In this document: positions 13,821 to 21,054 of the stretch, in pieces
How the letters are laid out: each line of letters begins with the position of its first letter
Numbering within the stretch: the first letter of the stretch is position 1
From: a virus
Length of the DNA stretch: 21,054 nt
Virus record (IMG/VR): IMGVR_UViG_3300032322_001871
Span: 1-21,054 of that record
Reading direction: 5' to 3' (one strand)
Notes under the pieces: generated by a model
Database searches by the model: none
What the model saw: the letters and a program-made list of their open reading frames with translations, nothing else
Told to the model about the DNA's origin: nothing
Program-made: the position numbers and the translations under genes

Positions 13821-14602
13821 CAAATTACCTCCCAATTTGAACAATATAAGTCAGATGTATCATGTGCTGCAGTATAGCCCGTACCAAACCACCTTTTAGG
13901 TGCAATAATGCGCTTATCATCATTCTCACATAACCAAGATCCCCACCAAGAGAATGATGAGTTAGCAATAATAAAGTCTGTGCATAATGTCATCATGCAT
14001 AAGTCAGCTAAATTATCACCGCCTTCAGAAATCAAGAACCTATCATCAGTAAATACAGTCCCACACCATTTAGGATCATCAGAAAACACAATAACATTAC
14101 GAGTGTTATCAAATCTGGATAGTGCTTCATCGTAATATTCCTTTGGGCATGGTGGATGATTATCAGAGTTTACAAGATAATCTCCACGGCGAACATGCAA
14201 TGCAATAGGAGCATCAACACTACCAATGAGTTCTTTACATGGTCCATAGATATCATTTTTAAACTGGAAATCTTCACGAATTTCTTTTTCAATGTGTGAA
14301 AAATATTTTTCAGTTTGAAGATATCCATAGACATTATGCCCGTCTGGCATATTTTCAAACAAATTTTCATCGAACTTGAATGATGTTTCCTGAATATATG
14401 GACCAGGAACGACAGTAATGTTTGTAAGACCAGTTAGTTTGAATGCTTCAAATAATTGATGATCTGTCCATGGATCTTTGAAATCGCTAGGGGGAATAAC
14501 AAAATCAAATCCACGATGTGCAGCAATACCACGAAGTCCAGCGTACTGGAACATCTGATTGCCTAGGCGACCATGACGACCTAGATGATTGAAACCTATC
14601 AT
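13820..14602 (-). CDS. GT11-family glycosyltransferase (alpha-1,2-fucosyltransferase-like)
   Basis: A 260-residue protein with all hallmarks of GT11: GRLGNQMFQYA (11-21), ALHVRRGDY (134-142; the GDP-sugar-binding HxRxGDY motif), VIVFSDDPKWC (170-180) and ADLCMMTLCTDFIIANSSFSWWGSWL (199-224; quoted here only as positions of the conserved DL..M..C and NSSFSWW motifs). Length is near the family norm. GT11 enzymes normally use GDP-fucose; because this block encodes a GDP-mannose 3,5-epimerase, GDP-L-galactose is an alternative donor (inference). ATGA overlap with the upstream GT2 gene and TGATG with the downstream gene. Confidence 0.93.
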   Translation of the reverse strand: MIGFNHLGRHGRLGNQMFQYAGLRGIAAHRGFDFVIPPSDFKDPWTDHQLFEAFKLTGLTNITVVPGPYIQETSFKFDENLFENMPDGHNVYGYLQTEKYFSHIEKEIREDFQFKNDIYGPCKELIGSVDAPIALHVRRGDYLVNSDNHPPCPKEYYDEALSRFDNTRNVIVFSDDPKWCGTVFTDDRFLISEGGDNLADLCMMTLCTDFIIANSSFSWWGSWLCENDDKRIIAPKRWFGTGYTAAHDTSDLYCSNWEVI

Positions 14603-15285
14603 TTATACTTTTCCTTCAAATACTCAATTTCAGTTGGTAAAAGATGCTCGTGCAATCTTTGGGTTTGGTTTTTATGTTCTCTATTCGAAATGTGATAATC
14701 AGTTAGAACTGCTGGTTCACCGTGATATTTATAGAGGCGATAATACATATCACAATCCATAAGCATGGTAAGTTTCTCATCGAAAAATTCGTTGAGACCA
14801 TTCCTCATAGCAAGAATAGAAGGAGAACTCAAAGTGTTTACTCCTTCTAAAAGTCGATCATTATATTCTGGAAGTTTTGGGTTGTAATGAGTGTGCCCAT
14901 TGTCAATAGTATGTGCAAACCCAGTTACTGCCCATAATACATCATTTTGGAATGCGTTGTCAAGCTCTTCTACTAAAGTTTTAGTCAAGATAAAATCATC
15001 CTGAAACATAACTTTTAGGATTTCTCCATCAGCATATTCCATGGCACAATTTGTATTTGCAGATATGTTTCCTAGTGAATTATTATTTTTCAAATAATTG
15101 ATCTCAAATAAATCTGCATACTCTTGACAGGCTTCTAATACATCATCATCAGTTTGACTTTGATCAGAAACCCAAACGTTGAAGTCTTTACACGTCTGCT
15201 GACTTAATGCATAAAAAATTTCAAACAAATACTGCTTAGCTTTACCGTGACTTTCATAGCACGGAATACAAAAACTTACTCTCAT
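14599..15285 (-). CDS. GT2-family glycosyltransferase
   Basis: A 228-residue inverting GT-A enzyme. It shows VSFCIPCYE at the start (the 'IPxYN' region), ALSQQTCKDFNVWVSDQSQTD (25-45; the 'lxQt..dfei.vvDdgStD' motif with an altered DQSQTD), GNISANTNCAMEYADGEIL (72-90) and MFQDD (93-97; DxD-like metal site). It is soluble and short, as single-domain GT2 enzymes of phages are. Donor and linkage cannot be inferred. ATGA overlaps on both sides place it in the coupled block. Confidence 0.9.
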   Translation of the reverse strand: MRVSFCIPCYESHGKAKQYLFEIFYALSQQTCKDFNVWVSDQSQTDDDVLEACQEYADLFEINYLKNNNSLGNISANTNCAMEYADGEILKVMFQDDFILTKTLVEELDNAFQNDVLWAVTGFAHTIDNGHTHYNPKLPEYNDRLLEGVNTLSSPSILAMRNGLNEFFDEKLTMLMDCDMYYRLYKYHGEPAVLTDYHISNREHKNQTQRLHEHLLPTEIEYLKEKYK

Positions 15286-15956
15286 AGATCTAACAGAAGT
15301 TGATATGCTTCACAATTTCCATGACGCAATGCATCACGAATTTTTTTATCTACACTTTCATGAATGAACCATTCTTCCATTGTACATCCACCATTACGAA
15401 GATTTTCGCCAACCAAATCATAACCATGCTTAGTAAAAACTTCACGATGTTCATAAATTGGACCCCATTGACGATAAGCATCATGCTCGTATGTAATAGC
15501 ATTGAAAGACAATTGATCTAAAGGAAATGATTTCAATGCTTCTAGGGTAATCGCTGGTGGTTCAAGATCAAATGACAGATAATCCATATGGCGAGAAAAC
15601 CCAAGTTCATCTACCTTTGAGACATAATCAAAAGTAATAGCGTCTGCTTTGAACATCGGTGTCAGTGGACGATTACCATCCCACATAGAAGAAAGGTCTT
15701 CGTCTAATTCAATTGAAAACCCTTGCCAGTTGTATTGCTCTTCAAGCAACCAAGTATTATTTCCAACAAAAGGTTGAGCTCCACCAACTTCAATGAAGGT
15801 TCCCTCTTGCTTAGCATTGTTCACAACAAGAGCAAAGATATCTTGCCAAACTTGTGAATAGTTTTTCTTTAGATCTTTCATTGCTTGTGGTCTAACACGA
15901 AGGAATTCATAATCCTTTTGAATATAATTTGTTTGATTAGATCCGTTGAGTGGCAT
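15282..15956 (-). CDS. FkbM-like SAM-dependent methyltransferase, copy 1
   Basis: A 224-residue protein resembling FkbM-type methyltransferases. SQVWQDIFAL (34-43) is followed by the SAM-binding GTFIEVGGAQPFVGNNTWLL (52-71), YNWQGFSIELD (75-85) and the DYLSFDLEPP segment (125-134). These enzymes O-methylate sugars or related hydroxyls. The gene at 19918-20577 shares the same motifs in the same order at similar length, so they are paralogues with probably different acceptors. The ATG at 15956 lies within the last 20 bases of the upstream GT10 gene and has no strong Shine-Dalgarno. A capping role, ending chain growth by methylation, is an inference. Confidence 0.85.
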   Translation of the reverse strand: MPLNGSNQTNYIQKDYEFLRVRPQAMKDLKKNYSQVWQDIFALVVNNAKQEGTFIEVGGAQPFVGNNTWLLEEQYNWQGFSIELDEDLSSMWDGNRPLTPMFKADAITFDYVSKVDELGFSRHMDYLSFDLEPPAITLEALKSFPLDQLSFNAITYEHDAYRQWGPIYEHREVFTKHGYDLVGENLRNGGCTMEEWFIHESVDKKIRDALRHGNCEAYQLLLDL

Positions 15957-16746
15957 TGGTTTTCACATCTTGAATAATTTTTCTTGTCAGTCTGGGCACA
16001 ACATCATTGACGCCATGAAACTGTTTAGCAATCTCATAATTTTCTTCAATTGCTTCTTGTCTACTATTATAGTAGTCTTCATCAATATAGTCAAAGATAT
16101 GTTCTAAATCTTTGATATCATTGAAAGTAATAATCCCATCCATATTGAACCAGTCGCCAATATTAGGACATCCGTAGTAGATAGGAATAGTTTTACTGGC
16201 GAAGCAGTCAATAATTTTTTCAGTGAAGTAATTTTTTTGTTGGGAATTTTCTGCTGCAATATGAAACATTGCAGTTTCAAAAAAGTCGTTTCTCCTTTCA
16301 TGGAATGGTGGAGATTTGTGTTGATAGATTTCTAATCCATTGACTTCATCAAGATTGGCAAGTACTTCATGAATTGCCAATCTTAGTTCATGCCCTGGTG
16401 CTTGACTTTTGCTACTAGTTACAAATGTAATGTGTGGTTTTTTGTTGACTTTGAGATCTTTGAAGTCCAACCACGAGGATCCCCAAGGAAACAATTCTGC
16501 AGTTTTATATTTGTCTAAAATTGCTTGTCCAAAGGTATAAATTTTATCAAACGAATTAGCATTTCTTAGAGCACCTTCATTGACTGTAGGAGCAATTGCA
16601 TAAGGTTCTGCAAGAAATAAAATTCTATAGTCAGCATCTTGATCAAAAGATAAATTATCAATTGAAATACTAACTTTATGATCGCCCAAATCAAGTCCCT
16701 TTTCTCCCCAAGGGTTCCACCATAGTGGATATATGTTTGCCTTCAT
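15937..16746 (-). CDS. GT10-family glycosyltransferase (alpha-1,3/4-fucosyltransferase-like)
   Basis: A 269-residue protein whose C-terminal half is the GT10 signature: FHIAAENSQQKNYFTEKI (161-178), IDCFASKTIPIYYGCPNI (179-196) and DGIITFND. The conserved ENS, YxTEK and PIYYG elements bind the GDP-sugar. The N-terminal half (HITFVTSSKS at 105-114, HELRLAIHEVL) matches the smaller bacterial and phage forms, without a membrane anchor. The donor is normally GDP-fucose; GDP-L-galactose from the epimerase of this block is possible. ATGA overlap with the DUF5672 gene upstream. Confidence 0.93.
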   Translation of the reverse strand: MKANIYPLWWNPWGEKGLDLGDHKVSISIDNLSFDQDADYRILFLAEPYAIAPTVNEGALRNANSFDKIYTFGQAILDKYKTAELFPWGSSWLDFKDLKVNKKPHITFVTSSKSQAPGHELRLAIHEVLANLDEVNGLEIYQHKSPPFHERRNDFFETAMFHIAAENSQQKNYFTEKIIDCFASKTIPIYYGCPNIGDWFNMDGIITFNDIKDLEHIFDYIDEDYYNSRQEAIEENYEIAKQFHGVNDVVPRLTRKIIQDVKTNATQRI

Positions 16747-17411
16747 CTGATCTCTTGAAAATGATAATGAAATCCAAAGGTTTCTTTCTCGCTATCGGGC
16801 AAGGTTTCTTCTCTGGAAAATTTAGATGCAACTTCTACGGGTGCAAATTTACACCCCTGTGCTTCAAAAATATGTCTATTATGAACACAAATATTGCCGT
16901 CTTCATTATATAGACCAGCATTCATGTGCTTATAAAAATCTCCTACGTTGACTTCCCATGGTACTTCTACATGTTTTGGAACATCTAGAAGTTTCTTACT
17001 TCTCAAGGAAAACCCACCATTACCAACACGTTGATTTTTACCCCATGGATCTAAGTATGCATTTGGATCATCTCTCCATGGTGCTCCGATATAATCATAT
17101 TGAAGCCAATCATTATCCCACAACCAAGGGCGAATGACATATCCATCTGGGTGAATGAGTAATGAATGAGATGTATCTACGTGATTAGCCAGATTATAAA
17201 TGCAATAGAAATTAAAATCATTGATACTTTGAATTGGATAAGTCACTTCATAAGTTGCTTGATTACATAGTCCTTCTGGTTTACCCTTGCTACCAAGAAA
17301 CTTTACAGCACCCCATTCAATTTCTTCACAAGATTTATTGACAGCATACACCGCATCTGGGATATCAATGTCTGCCAACATCAATAAAGTTACGTCAGGA
17401 ATTTTTAGCAC
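16743..17411 (-). CDS. DUF5672-family glycosyltransferase-like protein
   Basis: A 222-residue protein with the usual DUF5672 pattern: SLLIHPDGYVIRP (83-95), YDYIGAPW (105-112), RVGNGGFSLRSKKLL (128-142), EDGNICVHNR (170-179) and FGFH (212-215) close to the end. DUF5672 is a GT-A-like domain commonly found in glycan clusters; the enzymatic activity is poorly defined. The start is GTG at 17411, giving a 17-base overlap with the upstream gene; the first strand VTLLMLADIDI follows directly, so no later start is likely. No membrane segment. Confidence 0.9.
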   Translation of the reverse strand: MLKIPDVTLLMLADIDIPDAVYAVNKSCEEIEWGAVKFLGSKGKPEGLCNQATYEVTYPIQSINDFNFYCIYNLANHVDTSHSLLIHPDGYVIRPWLWDNDWLQYDYIGAPWRDDPNAYLDPWGKNQRVGNGGFSLRSKKLLDVPKHVEVPWEVNVGDFYKHMNAGLYNEDGNICVHNRHIFEAQGCKFAPVEVASKFSREETLPDSEKETFGFHYHFQEIR

Positions 17412-18315
17412 GTTTCACAGCTCGATTGAATACGGAATATAAGTCTAGCAGATTATTGTCTAGATTTCTAGCTTGATCGTAAAGATATTCATTGTTTGTT
17501 AGCAAAGTCTTTGTAATCTCAGCATAGTCATCTACCCAAAGAACAGGATAATCTTTATATAATTCTTGCAGGTATGGAGTTCTCTTCATAATAGGAACTC
17601 TTTTGAGATATAAAACTTCCCAATTTCTATGACAATCAACACCGTTGCCCTGAGGGCAAATCATAAACTTATGATTTTGAATTTGATTGCAATAGATATC
17701 ATAGGATACTCTACTATCAACAGTAGCGTACTTTAGATTTGCAAATTTTTCCCTAATATTACCACGCTCACTAATGTTTGTGTGCTCTGCATGATTGATG
17801 TAAAGCAATTTAGATGGTTTTATATCCTTCTCCATTGCATCATGTAGAATCGCAATGCGATTATCGGAAGGGTGAATAATACGCTGAACGCCATATGGAA
17901 ATGGATGTACCTTACCACCAAATCCAACAGCATTGACACCATAAATTGCCTTTACATTATCGGGAATTAGATCATGAACGTCATCATTGATCGGGGTATC
18001 TTCCAGATTGGTAAAGATAATAAATTTGGTTTCAGGAAACGCTGCACATGTTTCTAACATGTTGTTAGTTTCGAGTAAAGTATCGACCCACTTCTGATCA
18101 TCATCATTTGTGCATATAATCTGACGATTATAAAGACGAATGTTGTCAATGAAAATTGTCATCCACTCTTTACCCTTCACAAGTTCAGCAAATTCTAGAT
18201 TAGATGAATCTGCTTGCTTCATGAACGATCCAGGTACACGTCCAATGCACCCAGATTGATCTCCAAAAGAATAATCGCAGTGATTAGAAACTGCTACGCC
18301 TTCAATAATGTTCAC
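17395..18315 (-). CDS. Exostosin/GT47-like glycosyltransferase
   Basis: A 306-residue protein resembling the C-terminal part of exostosin-type (GT47) or related GT-B enzymes. Most telling are HKFMICPQGNGVDCHRNWEVLYLKRVPIM at about 215-243, where the CPxGxGxDxHRxWE motif and the 'lKRVPIM' strand match the 'P.G.g.d..R.wEal..G.iPVi' pattern, and VLWVDDY (about 258-264). FIIFTNLED (98-106) and LLYINHAEHTN (170-180) look like core strands. The start is GTG at 18315 in a GTGA overlap. Family assignment is by pattern, so a neighbouring GT-B family cannot be excluded. Confidence 0.75.
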   Translation of the reverse strand: MNIIEGVAVSNHCDYSFGDQSGCIGRVPGSFMKQADSSNLEFAELVKGKEWMTIFIDNIRLYNRQIICTNDDDQKWVDTLLETNNMLETCAAFPETKFIIFTNLEDTPINDDVHDLIPDNVKAIYGVNAVGFGGKVHPFPYGVQRIIHPSDNRIAILHDAMEKDIKPSKLLYINHAEHTNISERGNIREKFANLKYATVDSRVSYDIYCNQIQNHKFMICPQGNGVDCHRNWEVLYLKRVPIMKRTPYLQELYKDYPVLWVDDYAEITKTLLTNNEYLYDQARNLDNNLLDLYSVFNRAVKRAKNS

Positions 18316-19151
18316 TTGATAAAATTTGCTAACTTATCTTGATTTTGAATGATGTACTCTGGAAAAGTATCATCAATAGGGACAACTTGCGGAGAGTATA
18401 GATAGTCTCTTCCAAAAGGATCAACTCCATTTTCAATACGTTGTTCCATACTTTCCCTAAATTCTGGAAGATTGTTTTCTTGATGTTCATACGCATCCAT
18501 TTTAGCACGAACAGTATCAGCATCACCAAAAAAACTCCAATGCCAAGATCCATTTTCTACTTTCCATGCATCTTGATGTGATTGTCTGAGTTTATCAACA
18601 CTCATAGATTTTAGCATCTTCATAGTAGATACTCTTGTACCCATCCAATTTTTTTCACAAAGCAAATTTAAATAATAGTAATAAACTGGACCCATAAGAA
18701 CGTAATGTTCATTAGGATCGAACCATTCTGCTATTGATTTAATTGCTTCTGGATTAGCAATCTCATCAGCATCGCTTGTTAAAATAATATCATCGTCTTT
18801 TGCATAATCTAGTAAGGCATAGATTGCACTATCTTTATGAAAACATGCACGCTGATAATGAATTGGAAGTTTGTAAATATTATCTTCCATCATACTTCGA
18901 TGATATTGAACTCCACTCCAATATTTTTCTAAAGTTTCATTATTATCAATAGTAACATGATGGATGATTTTATCTTCCCATTTTTTAAATCGCTCTTTAT
19001 TTTTTAAAAAATAAAATGGTTTTTCTTTTCCTGTAAAGGTGATGCTTGCTTCATTAATAACAAAATAATCTACAACATCACCAAGAATATTCATTCTCAG
19101 TTCCAGTAGATCTAATTCATTATAGAAAGTAAATACATCAAAAATTTTCAT
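18312..19151 (-). CDS. GT17-family glycosyltransferase
   Basis: A 279-residue protein beginning MKIFDVFTFYNELDLLELR, the characteristic GT17 start, followed by VDYFVINEASITFTGKEKP (27-45), HYQRACFHKDSAIYAL (98-113) and the metal-site strand DDDIILTSDADEIANPE (119-135). GT17 is typified by the eukaryotic beta-1,4-mannosyl-glycoprotein N-acetylglucosaminyltransferase (MGAT3); bacterial and phage members exist with unknown acceptors. There is no membrane anchor, unlike the eukaryotic enzyme. ATGA overlap with the gene upstream and GTGA with the one downstream. Confidence 0.93.
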   Translation of the reverse strand: MKIFDVFTFYNELDLLELRMNILGDVVDYFVINEASITFTGKEKPFYFLKNKERFKKWEDKIIHHVTIDNNETLEKYWSGVQYHRSMMEDNIYKLPIHYQRACFHKDSAIYALLDYAKDDDIILTSDADEIANPEAIKSIAEWFDPNEHYVLMGPVYYYYLNLLCEKNWMGTRVSTMKMLKSMSVDKLRQSHQDAWKVENGSWHWSFFGDADTVRAKMDAYEHQENNLPEFRESMEQRIENGVDPFGRDYLYSPQVVPIDDTFPEYIIQNQDKLANFIK

Positions 19152-19927
19152 AAAACATATTCAAGAATAAAATTTCTCTGCTCTTCTGTATTTTTCCACT
19201 CGCCAACTTGAAGGTAGTTATTTAACTTCAATTGACAAACATCAATATCAGTACCTATAAGCATACTATAATTTAGATGTTCTGTCAACATCAAATCTGT
19301 ACAATAAAAGTTTTGAATTTTATCACTACACAATGCAGCAGCAATACAAAAAGTTCCTACTCCAGAATTTGCTAAATTTTTTGCTGCTAAAAGTGTGGCA
19401 AAATCTTCAGCAACAGAAGAAGATTGAATAGTTACTTTGGGGTTTTGTTTAAGAATTTCAATGATAGGATTATTTGTATCTGGTTCTGTAACTACTATTG
19501 CCCTTTCAAATCTATCAAGTAATTTAAGATAAAAATCAAGGGGATTGGGTGTATACTGATGCCCATTGGGATGGATCTGATCAAAAATATCCCCACTTCT
19601 AATATGAATAACAATAGTATCGTCACCAATAGGATCCTTTTTAGGAACTTGTAGATATTTTGAAATATATTCCTTACATATTCTACGCATATTATGATAG
19701 ATGTAATCTACTGGGAGATTAATCTCTTTATATGGACCTTCCCAATAAAAAAACTTCGATATCAATTCCTGCTCATTATCCCCAAAAGATATTAATATTT
19801 TAGAAATAATTTCATGATTAATCGTTTCAAAATTTGATCCCAATATCTCAGCAATCATACATCCAACAGCACACTGTTGAATATTATTGCCAAGTCTTCC
19901 ATACCAATGAGAAATTTTTATCGACAT
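19148..19927 (-). CDS. GT11-related glycosyltransferase, divergent
   Basis: A 259-residue protein with the same layout as the GT11 gene at 13820-14602 but divergent: HWYGRLGNNIQQCAVG (7-22) corresponds to the 'GRLGNQ' start, TIVIHIRSGDIFDQ (104-117) to the HxRxGD motif, and an S-G-V-G-T-F-CIAAAL segment (about 213-224) replaces the usual NSSFSWWG. IHPNGHQYTPNPLDFY (118-133) is a further ordered motif. It most likely uses a GDP-sugar. The linkage may differ from true GT11. It overlaps the FkbM-like gene upstream by 10 bases and the GT17 gene downstream as ATGA. Confidence 0.8.
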   Translation of the reverse strand: MSIKISHWYGRLGNNIQQCAVGCMIAEILGSNFETINHEIISKILISFGDNEQELISKFFYWEGPYKEINLPVDYIYHNMRRICKEYISKYLQVPKKDPIGDDTIVIHIRSGDIFDQIHPNGHQYTPNPLDFYLKLLDRFERAIVVTEPDTNNPIIEILKQNPKVTIQSSSVAEDFATLLAAKNLANSGVGTFCIAAALCSDKIQNFYCTDLMLTEHLNYSMLIGTDIDVCQLKLNNYLQVGEWKNTEEQRNFILEYVL

Positions 19928-20577
19928 ACGAATAAATCTCTTGCTTCAGCACCTTCAGAAATAAATGGACTCCAAATAGTTTCCGATATTACTGAAGGAT
20001 TTACATACCAATCTTCATATGGATTGCCACCATTACATACGTTAGATGCAACCAATTGAAATCCTTTATTAATCAAAAATTCTCTAGATAATTCTCTTGC
20101 TTTTGGTCCATCCTTATAAACATCAGTCTCGTATGTAATCACAGAAACTTTATATTCATCAAAAGGAATTCTAGTTAAAATTTTATAAGTTGTCATTGCA
20201 GGTTCGCAATCAAGAGAAAGATAATCGATGGATTTTTCTTTCCATCTGCGACCATCTAGTTTCTTTAAAAAATTAAATACTGTCCCATCCGCATAATCAC
20301 ATTTGTTATGTCGAACTGTATTGAATAGTTCGACCATATCTTTATCAATTTCTACAGAAATACCTTTCCAATTAAACTTATTCTCCAAAAGAAATGTATT
20401 ATTAAATTCTACTGGATGATTTGCTCCAACTTCAAGATACTTTCCGCTACGTTTTCCTTCAAGCATAGTCAAGACAAACAAGTCTTGATATGCTTGAGAA
20501 AAATTTCTTTTAATTTTTTCTTTTCCAGGAAAGGGATTATTTAGAATGTCGTGATCTGCATCGTAATTTGTATTCAT
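19918..20577 (-). CDS. FkbM-like SAM-dependent methyltransferase, copy 2
   Basis: A 219-residue paralogue of the methyltransferase at 15282-15956. Matching elements: NFSQAYQDLFVL (25-36), GKYLEVGANHPVEFNNTFLL (45-64, SAM-binding), FNWKGISVEID (68-78) and DYLSLDCEP (118-126), with the same C-terminal 'NGGNPYEDWYVN' region matched by 'NGGCTMEEWFIH' in the other copy. I start it at the ATG at 20577 because it forms TGATG with the stop of the epimerase gene; a TTG one codon earlier is less likely. Predicted to methylate a sugar hydroxyl or similar group in the glycan made by this block. Confidence 0.86.
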   Translation of the reverse strand: MNTNYDADHDILNNPFPGKEKIKRNFSQAYQDLFVLTMLEGKRSGKYLEVGANHPVEFNNTFLLENKFNWKGISVEIDKDMVELFNTVRHNKCDYADGTVFNFLKKLDGRRWKEKSIDYLSLDCEPAMTTYKILTRIPFDEYKVSVITYETDVYKDGPKARELSREFLINKGFQLVASNVCNGGNPYEDWYVNPSVISETIWSPFISEGAEARDLFVCR

Positions 20578-21054
20578 CAATCAATAGTATAAGTCTTTTT
20601 CAGAATTTGTTCATTGATCCATTTATAAGTTTTAGCAATCCCTTCTCCCAATGACATTGAGTAATCCCAATCCAATTTTTCACGAATAAGATCGTTGTTA
20701 GAATTGCGTCCACGAACACCAAGAGGACCTTCAATATGTTCCTTATCAACAAACTTACCTGCAACCTTAGCAGCGGTTTCTACTAACTGATTGATCGTGA
20801 CCATTTCTTCAGATCCAATATTAACTGGACCCATAAAATCACTGTCCATCATACGACGAGTTGCTTCAATACATTCATCAATGTAAAGGAATGATCTGGT
20901 TTGTTTACCATCACCCCAGACTTCTATAGTCCCACCTTCTTTAGGAAGATATGCAACTTTACGACAAATTGCTGCAGGAGCTTTTTCACGTCCACCTTCC
21001 CAGGTTCCTTCGGGGCCAAAGATATTATGATACCTGGCAACACGGACAGGAATA
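20577..21054 (-). CDS. GDP-mannose 3,5-epimerase, C-terminal 158 residues
   Basis: The frame is open to the right edge; the N-terminal Rossmann part lies outside the window. The visible part reads VRVARYHNIFGPEGTWEGGR, then EKAPAAICRKVA, IEVWGDGKQTRSFLYIDECI, GPVNIGSEEMVTINQL and PLGVRGRNSNNDLIREKLDW. This follows plant and bacterial GDP-D-mannose 3',5'-epimerase very closely: the GTWxGGREKAPAA and GVRGRNSxNxLI elements set it apart from other extended SDR epimerases. The enzyme turns GDP-mannose into GDP-L-galactose (and some GDP-L-gulose). The catalytic Tyr-Lys and Cys residues lie upstream and cannot be checked. It precedes fifteen kilobases' worth of block in name only: here it is followed directly by 14 coupled genes, for which it probably supplies the nucleotide sugar. 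Confidence 0.93.
   Translation of the reverse strand, partial: IPVRVARYHNIFGPEGTWEGGREKAPAAICRKVAYLPKEGGTIEVWGDGKQTRSFLYIDECIEATRRMMDSDFMGPVNIGSEEMVTINQLVETAAKVAGKFVDKEHIEGPLGVRGRNSNNDLIREKLDWDYSMSLGEGIAKTYKWINEQILKKTYTID

Noticed and set aside
14726-14733. Minus-strand TATAAATA inside the GT2 gene as a late promoter for the GT11 gene
   Set aside because: It encodes Leu-Tyr-Lys-Tyr in frame, and one or two perfect boxes are expected by chance in this AT-rich sequence; no other signal supports it.
1-21054. CRISPR array, tRNA genes, insertion sequences or homing endonuclease/intron in psbA
   Set aside because: I looked for regularly spaced repeats, tRNA-like cloverleaf patterns, transposase or endonuclease motifs and an interruption of psbA; none was seen, though a tRNA search program was not run.

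Overview
The window reads as a piece of a T4-like cyanophage genome (a myovirus infecting marine Synechococcus or Prochlorococcus). Evidence: an intact viral psbA (photosystem II D1 protein); T4-type phage or auxiliary genes (phoH, thyX, a glutaredoxin, a DUF6433-like gene, several tiny genes); T4-like late promoters (AATAAATA/GATAAATA) mixed with host-type TTGACT-17-TATAAT promoters; AT-rich composition; and almost no intergenic DNA. Every gene lies on the minus strand, so transcription runs from high to low coordinates. The exact host cannot be told from the sequence.

Region 1, about 21054-7859, is a 13.2 kb block of 15 genes with no gap between any two. Neighbours meet in ATGA, GTGA or TGATG overlaps, or overlap by 8-20 nt. 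The first, cut by the window edge, is a GDP-mannose 3,5-epimerase (makes GDP-L-galactose). Then come two FkbM-like methyltransferases and glycosyltransferases or relatives resembling GT11, GT17, exostosin/GT47, DUF5672, GT10, GT2, GT25, a DSD-type GT-A and two paralogous double-domain DUF616 (TOD1/MUCI70-like) proteins, plus a 2-oxoglutarate/Fe(II) dioxygenase. I see no membrane segment, flippase, polymerase or ligase in the block, so the glycan is probably built on an acceptor in the cytoplasm. This is the most unusual system in the window.

Region 2, 7858-4971, holds psbA under overlapping early and late promoters and ending in a terminator; then a small conserved protein, glutaredoxin, a late promoter, a small membrane protein, a DUF6433-like protein, and a host-type promoter with a structured leader feeding a 43-residue DUF4278-like gene.

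Region 3, 4970-1, starts at a combined terminator/promoter. It carries a 60-residue protein, ThyX, a full-length NodU/CmcH-type carbamoyltransferase, a second carbamoyltransferase reduced to its N-terminal (Kae1-like) domain, and a radical SAM protein. A late promoter then precedes a small FmdB-like protein and PhoH, which runs off the left edge. The carbamoyltransferase pair plus radical SAM enzyme looks like a small modification cassette of unknown substrate.

No tRNA, CRISPR array, insertion sequence or integration site was seen, and no stretch above 300 bases lacks a gene.
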